A program made the translations under genes and the position numbers. A stretch of DNA of 64,000 nt from Bryobacterales bacterium (GTDB taxonomy: Bacteria; Acidobacteriota; Terriglobia; Bryobacterales; Bryobacteraceae): contig JADLDI010000138.1 of NCBI GenBank assembly GCA_020846745.1, positions 37,737 to 101,736 of the forward strand, read 5' to 3'. Positions 40,510 to 49,307 of the stretch are shown one piece after another; the first letter of the stretch is position 1, and each line of letters opens with the position of its first letter. Below the pieces are notes generated by a model, which saw nothing but the letters and a program-made list of their open reading frames with translations, ran no database searches and was not told where the DNA came from.

Positions 40510-40875
40510 CTAGGGACCTTCAAACAGCAGGCGCAACCCGTCGAGTACGGCGTTAACGCTACGCGGGGACAAGCGTCCCAAACGATCGGCGAGTTCTGCT
40601 TTGTTGACGGTTACCACTTGAGACACGTTCACCACACTTGCACGTGGCAGATGTGCTTCGCCGCTCCTGAGCGCAACGTTGCCCGGCGCGGCCGCCCGAG
40701 TCATGTTGGATGTGATCAGGCAGACAACCGTCGTGGCAATCCGGCTTCGATTGAAAACGTCGTTCTGGACCACCACACACGGATGACGATCTGCCGGCGC
40801 TGATCCGGATCGCTGCCCAAAGTCGATCCAGTAGACATCACCTTGCCGGACCTCTTGCCGGATCTCGCTCACCAC
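40510..40875 (-). CDS. mazF: MazF/PemK-type endoribonuclease toxin
   Basis: 121 residues with the PemK-like beta-barrel pattern: VRQGDVYWIDFGQRSGSAPA, RHPCVVVQNDVFNRSRIATT, VVCLITSN, GEAHLPRASVVNVSQVVTV and DRLGRLSP. MazF toxins cut mRNA at short sequence motifs. The conserved Arg after GSAPADR and the Thr/Ser in the TTVVCLITS strand are present, so it looks active. Its GTG start overlaps the antitoxin stop by seven bases, as usual for this module. The length is normal. Confidence 0.9.
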   Translation of the reverse strand: MVSEIRQEVRQGDVYWIDFGQRSGSAPADRHPCVVVQNDVFNRSRIATTVVCLITSNMTRAAAPGNVALRSGEAHLPRASVVNVSQVVTVNKAELADRLGRLSPRSVNAVLDGLRLLFEGP

Positions 40876-41108
40876 CGGTCCTTGAGCGGGACTTTGCTCT
40901 TGAGCCGGCGTACGAGCCGCCGCTCCGCCTCGTCGGGCCCGTCGGCGTAGGCTTCGTTCAGTTTCGCGGCAATCTCATCCGCCTTTCGCTTTCGAAGATA
41001 CTCCCGGAGTGCTTCGCTGATAAGACCACTCCGGCTCAGCCCGAGGTCGCGCGCGACGGCATCCACGTCCCGCATCAAGGATTCCTCCACCGAAATCGCG
41101 GTCTTCAT
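40869..41108 (-). CDS. Ribbon-helix-helix antitoxin of the MazF toxin
   Basis: 79 residues from the ATG at 41108; an ATG eight codons upstream is possible but would add MHSGITKS. The N-terminal half is a ribbon-helix-helix domain (MKTAISVEESLMRDVDAVAR, LGLSRSGLISEALREYL). The C-terminal half is charged and disordered-looking, ready to block the toxin (NEAYADGPDEAERRL). By analogy with MazE-type partners it neutralises MazF and represses the pair. Upstream, TATAAC with repeated GGTAT half-sites (about 41110-41135) is a likely promoter-operator; the short distance to the ATG would make the mRNA nearly leaderless. Confidence 0.85.
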   Translation of the reverse strand: MKTAISVEESLMRDVDAVARDLGLSRSGLISEALREYLRKRKADEIAAKLNEAYADGPDEAERRLVRRLKSKVPLKDRW

Positions 41109-41252
41109 ACTTTTGGTTATACCACTATGCATACCGTTCGTCCCTGTAAAGCGTACCCCCCGGAACCTCCGCCCAGACTCCTCCTTCCGGTTCCCGGTGA
41201 ATCACCGTCGAGGCGTTTTTCCAATCAAATCGTCGACCGCAAGCCATACAAT

Positions 41253-41280
41253 ATGACCAAGACATCATGACCAAGACACC
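41253..41280 (+). repeat. Tandem duplication over the ThuA start codon
   Basis: ATGACCAAGACATC is followed directly by ATGACCAAGACACC, a 14-base duplication with one change. The first copy opens a five-codon frame ending in a TGA that overlaps the second ATG at 41267. Confidence 0.7.
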
Positions 41281-42196
41281 GGCTGCAAGCACCGCTGACC
41301 GCGCTGCCCGGCCGGATGGCCGTGGAACAGAAACGAGAAGTCACGTGGGACGAACTGCTGCGCAGCTAGCGCTCTTGCTCACCATCGCCGGCGCATTGTG
41401 TGCCGCCCCCAAACAACCCCACATCGTGTTTGTTTTGGGCGATCACGAATACTCGGGCGAACACACTCTCCCCAAATTGGCAGCCGCCCTTGAAAAGCAA
41501 TACGGCTACCGCTTGACCATTCGCAAATCCGTGCCCGACCAGAACGGCGAAACCGACATCCCCGGTCTCGATGCGCTCCGTACTGCCGATCTCGCCATCT
41601 TCTACCTGCGGTGGCGCCGCCTCCCCGCCGATCAACTCGCGGAAATAGACACGTACATGAAATCGGGTAAACCGATGATCGGCCTGCGCACCACGTCGCA
41701 TTCTTTTAAGTACCCACCGGGCGATCCGCGGGAGAAATGGAACCGATGGGCTTCCGAAGCGTTCGGGGCGCCACCCGGGTGGGGAGCCGACGGGCACACA
41801 CACTACGGGCATCAGGCGAGCACCGATGTCACTATCGTCGACAGTGCCCGTAAGCACCCGGTCCTCACCGGAATCACGCAGCCGTTTCATGTCCGTAGCT
41901 GGCTGTATCAAGTCCTTCCCAAGTGGCCCCCCAAAGATGCCACCCAACTCCTGACGGGCGCCGCGGTCAACCCCAACAAGACAGCGGAACCGAATCCGGT
42001 CGCCTGGGTTTGGAAAAATAGATACGGCGCCCGCACCTTCTTCACCACGATGGGTCACCCGGAAGACTTCCAGGTAGAACAGTTTCAGCGGCTGCTGATC
42101 AACGCCATCGCCTGGACCCTCAACCAACAGCCTCATTGGAAAGGCTTAATAGAGATTAACGTTCCTTACCGGGGTATGGTCGAATCCAAGCGCTAG
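41267..42196 (+). CDS. Exported ThuA-domain protein
   Basis: 309 residues. The ThuA (glutamine-amidotransferase-like) fold is seen in HIVFVLGDHEYSGEHTLPKL, IFYLRWRRLPADQLAEIDTY, GKPMIGLRTTSHSFKY, the His-rich GWGADGHTHYGHQA and TFFTTMGHPEDFQ. Family members are linked to trehalose or other glycoside use, but the reaction is unknown. A signal-like segment (QLALLLTIAGALCAA) lies at 33-47 behind a long charged leader. A GTG at 41345 with GAGAAG upstream would give a compact signal peptide and may be the true start. It stands alone upstream of the efflux operon. Confidence 0.8.
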   Translation: MTKTPAASTADRAARPDGRGTETRSHVGRTAAQLALLLTIAGALCAAPKQPHIVFVLGDHEYSGEHTLPKLAAALEKQYGYRLTIRKSVPDQNGETDIPGLDALRTADLAIFYLRWRRLPADQLAEIDTYMKSGKPMIGLRTTSHSFKYPPGDPREKWNRWASEAFGAPPGWGADGHTHYGHQASTDVTIVDSARKHPVLTGITQPFHVRSWLYQVLPKWPPKDATQLLTGAAVNPNKTAEPNPVAWVWKNRYGARTFFTTMGHPEDFQVEQFQRLLINAIAWTLNQQPHWKGLIEINVPYRGMVESKR

Positions 42197-42201
42197 CGAT
42201 C

Positions 42202-42272
42202 GACCCTGGACATTGGGTGCAAATCCTCCCGTTTGGAGGCTAGTTACATCTAGGGTCTAACAGGAGATCCTG
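42202..42272 (+). promoter_or_regulatory. Structured leader upstream of the metal-efflux operon
   Basis: GACCCT (42202-42207) can pair with AGGGTC (42252-42257), enclosing a second stem CCTCC (42225-42229) with GGAGG (42235-42239). A separate palindrome CAGGA-GA-TCCTG follows at 42261-42272, 17 bases before the ATG at 42290. These could be a terminator of the ThuA gene, a regulator site or a leader fold; no known riboswitch is recognised. Confidence 0.35.
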
Positions 42273-42289
42273 GTAGTCGGGCAGTCAGG

Positions 42290-43546
42290 ATGCGAATTGC
42301 TGTTGTGCTGGGTTTGATTTTCGCCGGTTCGGCGTGGCCGCAAACGTCGGTCACCCTCGAGCAGGCGGTCGAGGAAGCGCTGAACCATAACCTTGACTTA
42401 GCCGCCGAGCGGCTCAGTATACCGATCGCGGAAGCGCGCCAGATTACGGCCGCGCTCCGGCCCAACCCCGTGTTGACCGTTTCCGCGCAGACACTCGACC
42501 TGCTAGGCACGAAATGGAACGTGAATAACCCGTCGGGTCCGAACCAGCTGACAACGCACACCGATTTCATCCTTGAGCGGGGGCAAAAACGCGAACAACG
42601 TATGGCCGTGGCATCGTCCGAACGTGGCATCGCCGAACTCACCATCCGGGAACTGATCCGCCGCGTCACTCTCGATGTTCAGAGCGCTTACGTCGATGTC
42701 CAGCAAGCCAGCGACAACCTCACCTTGGCGCAGGATAACCTGAAAAGCCTGCAAGGCATTGTGCAGATTAACGAAACCAAGGTAAAAGCCGGCGACCTCG
42801 CTGAGGTGGAACTGGACCGCTCACGCATCGCCGCCCTGCAGTCGGAAACCAACGTCGAACGCGCTCGTCTGCTACTCGACCAGGCCCGCCTCCGGCTCCA
42901 ACTCCTGCTCGGCCGCACCAATAACATCCCTGAAGTGCAGACGGTTGGCCCCATGCGGCGCGACATTGTCAAGCTTCCCGTCGAATCCATTCGACAGCAC
43001 GCAATCGAATCCCGTCCCGATCTCCTTACCGTCCGCGCCGCCGAGGCCCGCAATCGCGCCGACCTCAGGCTCCAACTCGCTTATGGTAAAGCCGACCTCA
43101 CAGTCGGCGCCGAAGTTACCCGCCAATGGACCGGTTACGGTTCCGCCAATTCCCTCGGCTTCAGTCTTAGCGTACCCCTCCGCGTGTATAACCGGAATCA
43201 GGGCGAGATTGCACGAGCTCAGCGGGAGATCACTCAGACCGCTGCACGCCTGACCGCCGCTCAGGCCGGCGTCGCAACTGAAGTGGAAACTGCCTGGCGA
43301 CAGTACAACTCCGCCCAACGCTTGCTGAACAATATAGAAACGAACATGCTGGCCAAAGCCAAGAGCGTACGCGAGATTACCGAATATTCCTACAGGCGCG
43401 GCGAAGCCAGCCTGGTTGAATTTCTCGACGCTCAGCGTGCGTTTAACGAAACTGTTCAAAGTTATAACGAGGCACGGGCAACTTACGCTCGCAGCCTGTA
43501 TCTGCTGGAGTCTGCATCGGCCACCAGCATTTCTGGAGGTTACTGA
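42290..43546 (+). CDS. Outer-membrane efflux channel, CzcC/CusC-like TolC family
   Basis: 418 residues with a signal peptide (MRIAVVLGLIFAGSAWPQ) and two TolC repeats. VTLEQAVEEALNHNLDLAAE opens the first, long helices include VQSAYVDVQQASDNLTLAQD, and YSYRRGEASLVEFLDAQRAF closes the second. It forms the outer-membrane part of a tripartite pump. It has no lipobox. Its TGA overlaps the ATG of the adaptor gene by one base, so it belongs to the three-gene RND operon that follows. Confidence 0.88.
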   Translation: MRIAVVLGLIFAGSAWPQTSVTLEQAVEEALNHNLDLAAERLSIPIAEARQITAALRPNPVLTVSAQTLDLLGTKWNVNNPSGPNQLTTHTDFILERGQKREQRMAVASSERGIAELTIRELIRRVTLDVQSAYVDVQQASDNLTLAQDNLKSLQGIVQINETKVKAGDLAEVELDRSRIAALQSETNVERARLLLDQARLRLQLLLGRTNNIPEVQTVGPMRRDIVKLPVESIRQHAIESRPDLLTVRAAEARNRADLRLQLAYGKADLTVGAEVTRQWTGYGSANSLGFSLSVPLRVYNRNQGEIARAQREITQTAARLTAAQAGVATEVETAWRQYNSAQRLLNNIETNMLAKAKSVREITEYSYRRGEASLVEFLDAQRAFNETVQSYNEARATYARSLYLLESASATSISGGY

Positions 43547-44703
43547 TGAAGAGCAATTTGTGGTTGGCCGCGGCGGCAATAGTTCTCGTCGCTTGCGGCG
43601 AAAAGGCGCCCAAAACAGCCGAGGCCACTTCAGCCAAGCCCTCGCCCGCCGCCGATCCCAACGTGGTCGCTCTGCCTAAGGATTCCCCAAAGCTCACCCG
43701 GCTAAAGGTCGAGGAAGTCAAAAACCTGATGGTGCCTACCGAAGAGGTGCGGTCGCCCGGCAAAATCGAGGCCAACCCCAACCGCATCTCACAAGTAATG
43801 CTCCCGGTCGCCGGCCGTATTGTGACGGTGGCGGCGAAGATCGGTGAACTCGTCAAGCAGGGACAAGTCCTGCTTACCTACGAAAGCCCCGACATCGACG
43901 CCGCCATCTCAGCCGAACAGCAGGCCGAAGCCGCTGTCACCCAGGCGAAAGCGGTGGAAGCCAAAGCCAAGGCCGACCTGGACCGGGTTCGCGATCTGTT
44001 TGAACACCAGGCCGTTGCCCAGAAAGAAGTACTCAACGCCGAAGCGGTCATGATCCAGGCCAAAGCTGCCGTTGAGCAATCCCTTTCGGTGGTCTCTCAA
44101 ACCAAGCGGCGCCTCGAGATCCTCGGCATTCAGCCCGGCCAGTATGGCCAGCGGGTCGCCGTCAAGTCCCCGATCTCCGGCAAAGTGCTCGAAATGACTG
44201 TCGTGCCCGGCGAGTTTCGCAACGACACCTCCAACCCCCTCATGAAGATCGCCGACCTCAGTACCGTTTGGGTCAGCGCCGATGTCCCGGAAACTTCCAT
44301 CCGGTTGATCACCGTCGGTGAACGGCTGGATGTTGAGCTTTCGGCCTATCCGGGCGAGATCTTCCACGCCCGCGTCACGCAGATCGCCGACGTCGTCGAC
44401 CCGCAAACCCGCACGATCAAGGTCCGCGCCGAGTTAAATAACCTGCATGGCCGCCTGCGCCCTGAGATGTTCGGTCGCATGAGCCACACTGAGGCCATGA
44501 TTTCAAAGCCGGTCGTGCCTGCCGGCGCCGTCGTTCAGGAAGACGGACAGACCTATGTCTGGACCACTGCCGACGGTAATAACTTCCGACGTGTCCCGGT
44601 CCAGATAGCCGACCGCTTTGGCGATTCCATCCCCATCAGCCACGGAATCGCCGCCGGTGCCCGCGTAGTTACCGACGGTGTCATGCTGCTGCGGAGCAAC
44701 TAA
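43546..44703 (+). CDS. RND efflux periplasmic adaptor, CusB/CzcB-like lipoprotein
   Basis: 385 residues. The signal ends in a lipobox (IVLVACGEK), so it is probably lipid-anchored on the periplasmic side. After it come a beta-barrel/lipoyl half-motif (PVAGRIVTVAAKIGELVKQG), a long alpha hairpin rich in Ala and Lys (about 125-180), the second lipoyl half (VKSPISGKVLEMTVVPGEF) and a beta-barrel domain (IADLSTVWVSADVPE, DVVDPQTRTIKVRAELNN). Adaptors of this family link the pump to the outer channel and may hand over metal ions. I see no Met-rich copper site or His-rich N-terminus, so the metal is not given by this protein. Confidence 0.88.
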   Translation: MKSNLWLAAAAIVLVACGEKAPKTAEATSAKPSPAADPNVVALPKDSPKLTRLKVEEVKNLMVPTEEVRSPGKIEANPNRISQVMLPVAGRIVTVAAKIGELVKQGQVLLTYESPDIDAAISAEQQAEAAVTQAKAVEAKAKADLDRVRDLFEHQAVAQKEVLNAEAVMIQAKAAVEQSLSVVSQTKRRLEILGIQPGQYGQRVAVKSPISGKVLEMTVVPGEFRNDTSNPLMKIADLSTVWVSADVPETSIRLITVGERLDVELSAYPGEIFHARVTQIADVVDPQTRTIKVRAELNNLHGRLRPEMFGRMSHTEAMISKPVVPAGAVVQEDGQTYVWTTADGNNFRRVPVQIADRFGDSIPISHGIAAGARVVTDGVMLLRSN

Positions 44704-44708
44704 TTTAA

Positions 44709-47700
44709 ATGATTGCCCAAATGCTTCGGTTCGCCCTGAAGCAGCGTTTCATCACGCTGCTTCTTGGTTTGACCTTGATCGGGGCCGGTCTGTGGGCCTT
44801 CCTCCAACTGAAGATTGAGGCTTATCCCGATATCTCCGATACCCAGGTAGTGGTGATTACCACCTTGCCCGGGCGTGCTGCGGAAGAAATCGAACAGCAG
44901 GTGACTGTTCCCGTCGAGCGCGCCCTCAACAGCGCCCCGAACGTCATTGCCCGGCGCTCCCGAACGATCTTCGGACTATCTGTTGTCGAGTTGACTTTTG
45001 CCTACGGCACGAACGACTACTTCGCCCGTCAGGTTGTGCTCGAGAAACTGCGGGACGCAGACTTGCCGGATGGCGCCGTGCCGACGCTCGGCCCCCTATC
45101 TACTCCCATTGGCGAGTTATACCGCTACACCCTCGACGGCGGCGGTCTCGACTCCCGCCGTCTTCGCGAGTTACAGGACTGGATCGTCGCGCCTCGGTTT
45201 CTGCAAGTCTCAGGCGTAGCCGACGTAACTCCGTTCGGCGGCCTGGTGAAGCAGTATCAAATCCTCATCGATCCGCTCGCGCTTTCGAAATACAACCTCA
45301 CCATCGCCCAGGTATCCGACGCGGTCCGCGCGAATAACAGCAACGCTGGCGGCGCATTGCTCGACAACAAACAGCAGGCCATGGTGATCCGCGGTGTCGG
45401 CCTTATCCAGAACACGTCCGACATCGAGAATATCGTTGTCGCCGAAGCCAAAGGTGTCCCCGTTTTCATCCGCAACGTCGCTTCCGTTCAAATCGGTTCC
45501 GCTCCCCCCACCGGAATATTCGGCGTCGGCCCCACAACAGGCGGCGTCGAAGGCATCGTCCTCATGCGCCGCGGCGAAAATCCCAGCGAAGTTCTCAAAG
45601 GCATCAAAGAGGCGGTCGACGAACTCAACTCCGAAAAGCTGCCCCCTGGCGTCAAGATCAATGCCATCTACGACCGTACAGACCTGGTGAACAACACCCT
45701 CACCACCGTCTCCAAGACCCTGCTCGAAGGCCTGCTTATCGTTATCTTCGTTCTGTTCATCTTCCTTGGCAGCGCCAAAGCCGCCTTGCTCACGGCGGTC
45801 ACGATTCCGCTCTCGCTGCTGTTCGCCTTCGTCTGCATGCACTTCACCGGCATTCCCGCGAACTTGCTCTCGCTCGGCGCGCTCGATTTCGGAATCATCG
45901 TGGATGCCACGCTTGTGATGGTGGAGCACATCCTTCATACGCTCCACGACCGCAAACATCATCGCGCCTTGGAACACGGCGGCGGTGTTATGGCCGCCAT
46001 TCGCGATGCCGCGCTCGAAGTGGAGCGGCCGATCTTCTTCTCGCTGATGATCATCATCTCGGCGTATATTCCGCTGTTCACGCTGGAACGTGTGGAACGA
46101 AAGCTGTTCACGCCCATGGCGTTTACGGTTTGCTACGCCCTGCTCGGCTCCATGCTGCTGGCGCTCACGCTCATCCCTGTGCTCGCCACCTATCTCTTCC
46201 GCAAGGGCGCAAACGCCTGGGAGAATCCAGTCTTAGTCTGGTTGCTGAATGTTTATGAGAAGGTGTTGGCCGGCGCACTCAAGCGTCCGGCGATGGTGGT
46301 TGCCGTCGCCGGTATTGTCGTCATCTCTGCGTTCGCTCTCGCCGGCGCTCTCGGTGTCGAGTTCCTCCCAAACCTCGATGAAGGTGTCATCTGGGTACGC
46401 GCCAATCTCCCCGCCGGCATCAGCGTCGAGAAATCTTCCGAGATCGCAGGGCAGCTTCGCAAGATCGTGGCTGAATACCCGCAAGTAAAGCTGGTCTCCT
46501 CACAGACGGGCCGCAACGACTCTGGAACCGATCCCTACGGCCCTAACCGCAATGAAGTCTTCCTCGCCCTGCAGCCCTACGAGACCTGGCCTCATGGCAT
46601 GCGCAAAGCCGACCTCATCGAGAAGTTGGCCCAACGGCTGAATTCCGAAATTCCCGGCGCCGCTTTCTCGTTCACTCAGCCCATTATCGACAACGTGACG
46701 GAATCGGTCACCGGTTCCGCCGCCGACCTCGCCATCATCTTCCGTGGACCCGACCTCGCCCGCCTCCGCGAACTCGCCAAAGAAGCCCTCGTCATCGTCG
46801 GACAGGTCCGCGGCGCCGCTGACTACGCCATCGAACAGGAAGCCAACCAGGCCCAGGTGCGCATCCGTATCGACCGGCAGGAGGTCGCTCGCTACGGCAT
46901 TAACGTTCGCGACGTGCAGGATGTGATCGAGATGGCCATCGGCGGACGCGCCTCCGGCGTCATGTTCGAAGGCGAACGCCGCTTCGATATCACCGTCCGC
47001 TACGTGCCCGAAGCCCGTACTGACCTCACGGCTATCGGCAACATCCTCGTTCCCACGCGCGAAGGTGGCCGCGTGCCGCTCTCGCAACTCGCCGAAATCA
47101 AGGTGGTTACCGGAGCCAGTATCATTGCCCGCCGCGAGAACCAACGCCAGATCACCGTCCGCACCAATATCCGCGGCCGCGACCAGGGCAGCTTCGTCGA
47201 AGAAGCCCAGCAACGCGTCGCCGAGAAAATGAAACTGCCCCCCGGGTACGTCGTCGATTGGGGCGGCCAGTTCGACAATCTCCAGCGCGCTCGCAAGCGC
47301 CTCACCATCATCCTGCCCATCACGATCGCCATCATTTTCGTGTTGCTGTTTTTCATGTTCGGCTCGCCCGCGTATGCCGGCATGGTGCTGATGAACGTGC
47401 CGTTCTCGCTCGTCGGCGGCATTCTGTTCCTCTACCTGCGCGGTATTAACCTAAGCGTCTCCGCCGCCGTCGGCTTCATCTCCCTGTTCGGCGTTGCCGT
47501 CATGAGCGGCGTGCTGGTGATCGCGGAAATCAACCGGCGCCGCCGCCACAGCCCCGATGCTCCGGTGCTCGACATGGTGGTGCAAGGTTCCCGCGCCCAA
47601 CTGCGCCCCGTGCTCCTGATGATTATGGTGGCCCTGCTCGGCATGGTTCCCGCTGCCCGCGCCACCGGCATTGGCTCTGACGTCCAGCGCCCGCTCGCCA

Positions 47701-47807
47701 CCGTCGTGGTCGGTGGGCTGCTCTCCACTCTTTTCCTCACCTTGCTCGCGCTACCCGCGATGTACGCCCTGATGGTGGGCAGGAAGAACGCTCCGAAACC
47801 CACCTAA
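44709..47807 (+). CDS. Heavy-metal efflux RND transporter, CusA/CzcA family
   Basis: 1032 residues, full length for HME-RND pumps. Twelve membrane helices are arranged as in the family, with helix 1 at LRFALKQRFITLLLGLTLIG. The proton-relay and family signature is GALDFGIIVDATLVMVEHIL, with NLLSLG just before it; other landmarks are PGRAAEEIEQQVTVPVERAL and TLIPVLATYLF. The pump uses proton import to expel mono- or divalent metal ions from cytoplasm or periplasm. The Met triad that marks CusA was not identified, so Co/Zn/Cd export is as likely as Cu/Ag. It starts 5 bp after the adaptor gene and ends the operon. No metal sensor gene is adjacent. Confidence 0.93.
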   Translation: MIAQMLRFALKQRFITLLLGLTLIGAGLWAFLQLKIEAYPDISDTQVVVITTLPGRAAEEIEQQVTVPVERALNSAPNVIARRSRTIFGLSVVELTFAYGTNDYFARQVVLEKLRDADLPDGAVPTLGPLSTPIGELYRYTLDGGGLDSRRLRELQDWIVAPRFLQVSGVADVTPFGGLVKQYQILIDPLALSKYNLTIAQVSDAVRANNSNAGGALLDNKQQAMVIRGVGLIQNTSDIENIVVAEAKGVPVFIRNVASVQIGSAPPTGIFGVGPTTGGVEGIVLMRRGENPSEVLKGIKEAVDELNSEKLPPGVKINAIYDRTDLVNNTLTTVSKTLLEGLLIVIFVLFIFLGSAKAALLTAVTIPLSLLFAFVCMHFTGIPANLLSLGALDFGIIVDATLVMVEHILHTLHDRKHHRALEHGGGVMAAIRDAALEVERPIFFSLMIIISAYIPLFTLERVERKLFTPMAFTVCYALLGSMLLALTLIPVLATYLFRKGANAWENPVLVWLLNVYEKVLAGALKRPAMVVAVAGIVVISAFALAGALGVEFLPNLDEGVIWVRANLPAGISVEKSSEIAGQLRKIVAEYPQVKLVSSQTGRNDSGTDPYGPNRNEVFLALQPYETWPHGMRKADLIEKLAQRLNSEIPGAAFSFTQPIIDNVTESVTGSAADLAIIFRGPDLARLRELAKEALVIVGQVRGAADYAIEQEANQAQVRIRIDRQEVARYGINVRDVQDVIEMAIGGRASGVMFEGERRFDITVRYVPEARTDLTAIGNILVPTREGGRVPLSQLAEIKVVTGASIIARRENQRQITVRTNIRGRDQGSFVEEAQQRVAEKMKLPPGYVVDWGGQFDNLQRARKRLTIILPITIAIIFVLLFFMFGSPAYAGMVLMNVPFSLVGGILFLYLRGINLSVSAAVGFISLFGVAVMSGVLVIAEINRRRRHSPDAPVLDMVVQGSRAQLRPVLLMIMVALLGMVPAARATGIGSDVQRPLATVVVGGLLSTLFLTLLALPAMYALMVGRKNAPKPT

Positions 47808-47833
47808 TGTGGAACAATGCCAACGTCTTCGGA

Positions 47834-49030
47834 CTACGATGATCTGGACAAGAACGAACTGAGCCTTGCGGTCCAACTCGTACTGTTGGACTTCGCTTCA
47901 GCCGACGTCGGCGCTCGTCCGGAGAGTTGCTCCGCCAGCGACTGTATGCTCTTGGTAAACGGTGTGCCCGGCGCTACCGGTTTACCGTCGACCAGCGCTT
48001 TCTGAACTGCCTCATAGTCGCTTGGTATCACGTGCGAAACATCGATGTGCAGAGCGGTTTCGACAGCTTCCTGGGTCAGGCCGGCTTCCGTATTGTACCG
48101 GTTTAAGATAAGCCGTACGCGCGAACGCTCGACGCTGTTACGGTCCAGGTGCTGCAACACGCGCTGGGCCGAACGTAAAGCGGGTAGTTCGTTCGTCGAT
48201 ACGAGTAGAATCTGATCGGCGCTCGAGCTAAGCGCTAGCGACCAGGGACTGAACGGCTCTCCGACGTCCAGCGTAACCACCTCATACGCTTCGCGGCAAA
48301 AATCGACAATCGGCCGCGGATTGGGCAACTCCTGCATGACATCGGCGGGCTTATCCGGTGATAGCAGGACATCGACCCCCGCGGTTTGACAAACGAGGCC
48401 GCGCCAGAGGTCAGCATCTAAGGAGGTCACCCGGGTTAGCGCATCGAGAAACGTGTAATGCCATTTGAGTTTGAGGAGGAACGAAATAACACCCGTACAC
48501 GGATCGAGGTCGGCCAGCAGATTCCGCCTCATCCCCAGCCGTTTCCACTGCATCGCCAGATTGACCGCCAGGGTCGACGCGCCACAAGCGCCCTTCGCGG
48601 GTAAAACCGCATATATCCGCGCATTGGAGGAATTGTCATTCAGCGAAGGGTTTAGCTGTGCCAACCGGCTCAGGACCGGCTGAAACTGATCGATGGTGAT
48701 CGGTTGCAGCAAAAATTCTGCCGCGCCGCTACGCAGGCACGTCAAAATCAAGTCCGGATTGTTACTGGTCAGCAGCGCGATCACTTGGGTCGACGGACTG
48801 GTTGAAGCAAAGACGCCCAACGCCCGCAACGCTGTATCGCGGTTCGTTCCAACATCCAGAAAGCAGTAAGTCGGCGCACGTCCGGAAAGAGTCTCGGCCA
48901 GTTGACGAAGATCAGGGTATTGATTCCATTCAATAACCGCAAACGACGGGAAGTTCTGGCTGAGCAGAGGCGCCAATTCGGCGCTTAGGCGTACGTCAGG
49001 GCTAATCACTAGCACTGTTCGTGTACTCAT
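47834..49030 (-). CDS. CpaE/TadZ-like MinD-family ATPase with receiver-like domain
   Basis: 398 residues from the ATG at 49030, chosen because the receiver-like domain (TVLVISPDVRLSAELAPLL) begins there; no good ribosome site is seen. Residues 1-125 resemble an atypical response-regulator receiver. The rest is a MinD/ParA-type ATPase with a deviant Walker A PAKGACGASTLAVNLA, in which the usual KGGVGKT becomes KGACGAS, so the second Lys is lost. DLDPCTGVISFLL is the Walker A' region. CpaE/TadZ proteins place Flp/tad pilus machinery at the cell pole. No other tad gene is nearby, and the gene is divergent from a LuxR-type regulator. Confidence 0.8.
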   Translation of the reverse strand: MSTRTVLVISPDVRLSAELAPLLSQNFPSFAVIEWNQYPDLRQLAETLSGRAPTYCFLDVGTNRDTALRALGVFASTSPSTQVIALLTSNNPDLILTCLRSGAAEFLLQPITIDQFQPVLSRLAQLNPSLNDNSSNARIYAVLPAKGACGASTLAVNLAMQWKRLGMRRNLLADLDPCTGVISFLLKLKWHYTFLDALTRVTSLDADLWRGLVCQTAGVDVLLSPDKPADVMQELPNPRPIVDFCREAYEVVTLDVGEPFSPWSLALSSSADQILLVSTNELPALRSAQRVLQHLDRNSVERSRVRLILNRYNTEAGLTQEAVETALHIDVSHVIPSDYEAVQKALVDGKPVAPGTPFTKSIQSLAEQLSGRAPTSAEAKSNSTSWTARLSSFLSRSS

Positions 49031-49307
49031 AGGGAAAACTACGTCCCACGCTCGTTCGCCTTTTATTCCCCGGCCGCGGCGTTCCGCGAGTGCGTCGGGG
49101 GAGGCGATTCCGAGTTCACCTATACAGATCGACACCCGGGCGGCAAACATTAGTAAAACAATAGAGACTCTTCCTGTACCTCCAAAAGATTTCGTGAGAA
49201 TACCGCGTACGGGAAGTGACTATTACTCCAGAAAGAGGTTTAGGCGTTCGCGGACTGTTCGGCAGAGATGCCTTCGCCGTTCCCTACGTCCAATGGAGTC
49301 CCTTTAC
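49031..49307. other. Divergent intergenic region between the CpaE-like and LuxR genes
   Basis: 277 bp that must hold both promoters. I see no strong -35/-10 pair, hairpin or repeat. Longer in-frame extensions of both genes run into it but have Arg-rich or otherwise untypical composition and are not accepted. Confidence 0.4.

Noticed and set aside
45210..45977. Acidic minus-strand frames in the RND pump gene (also 46500-47213)
   Set aside because: The Asp/Glu-rich composition is the complement of the pump codons; the plus strand is clearly coding.
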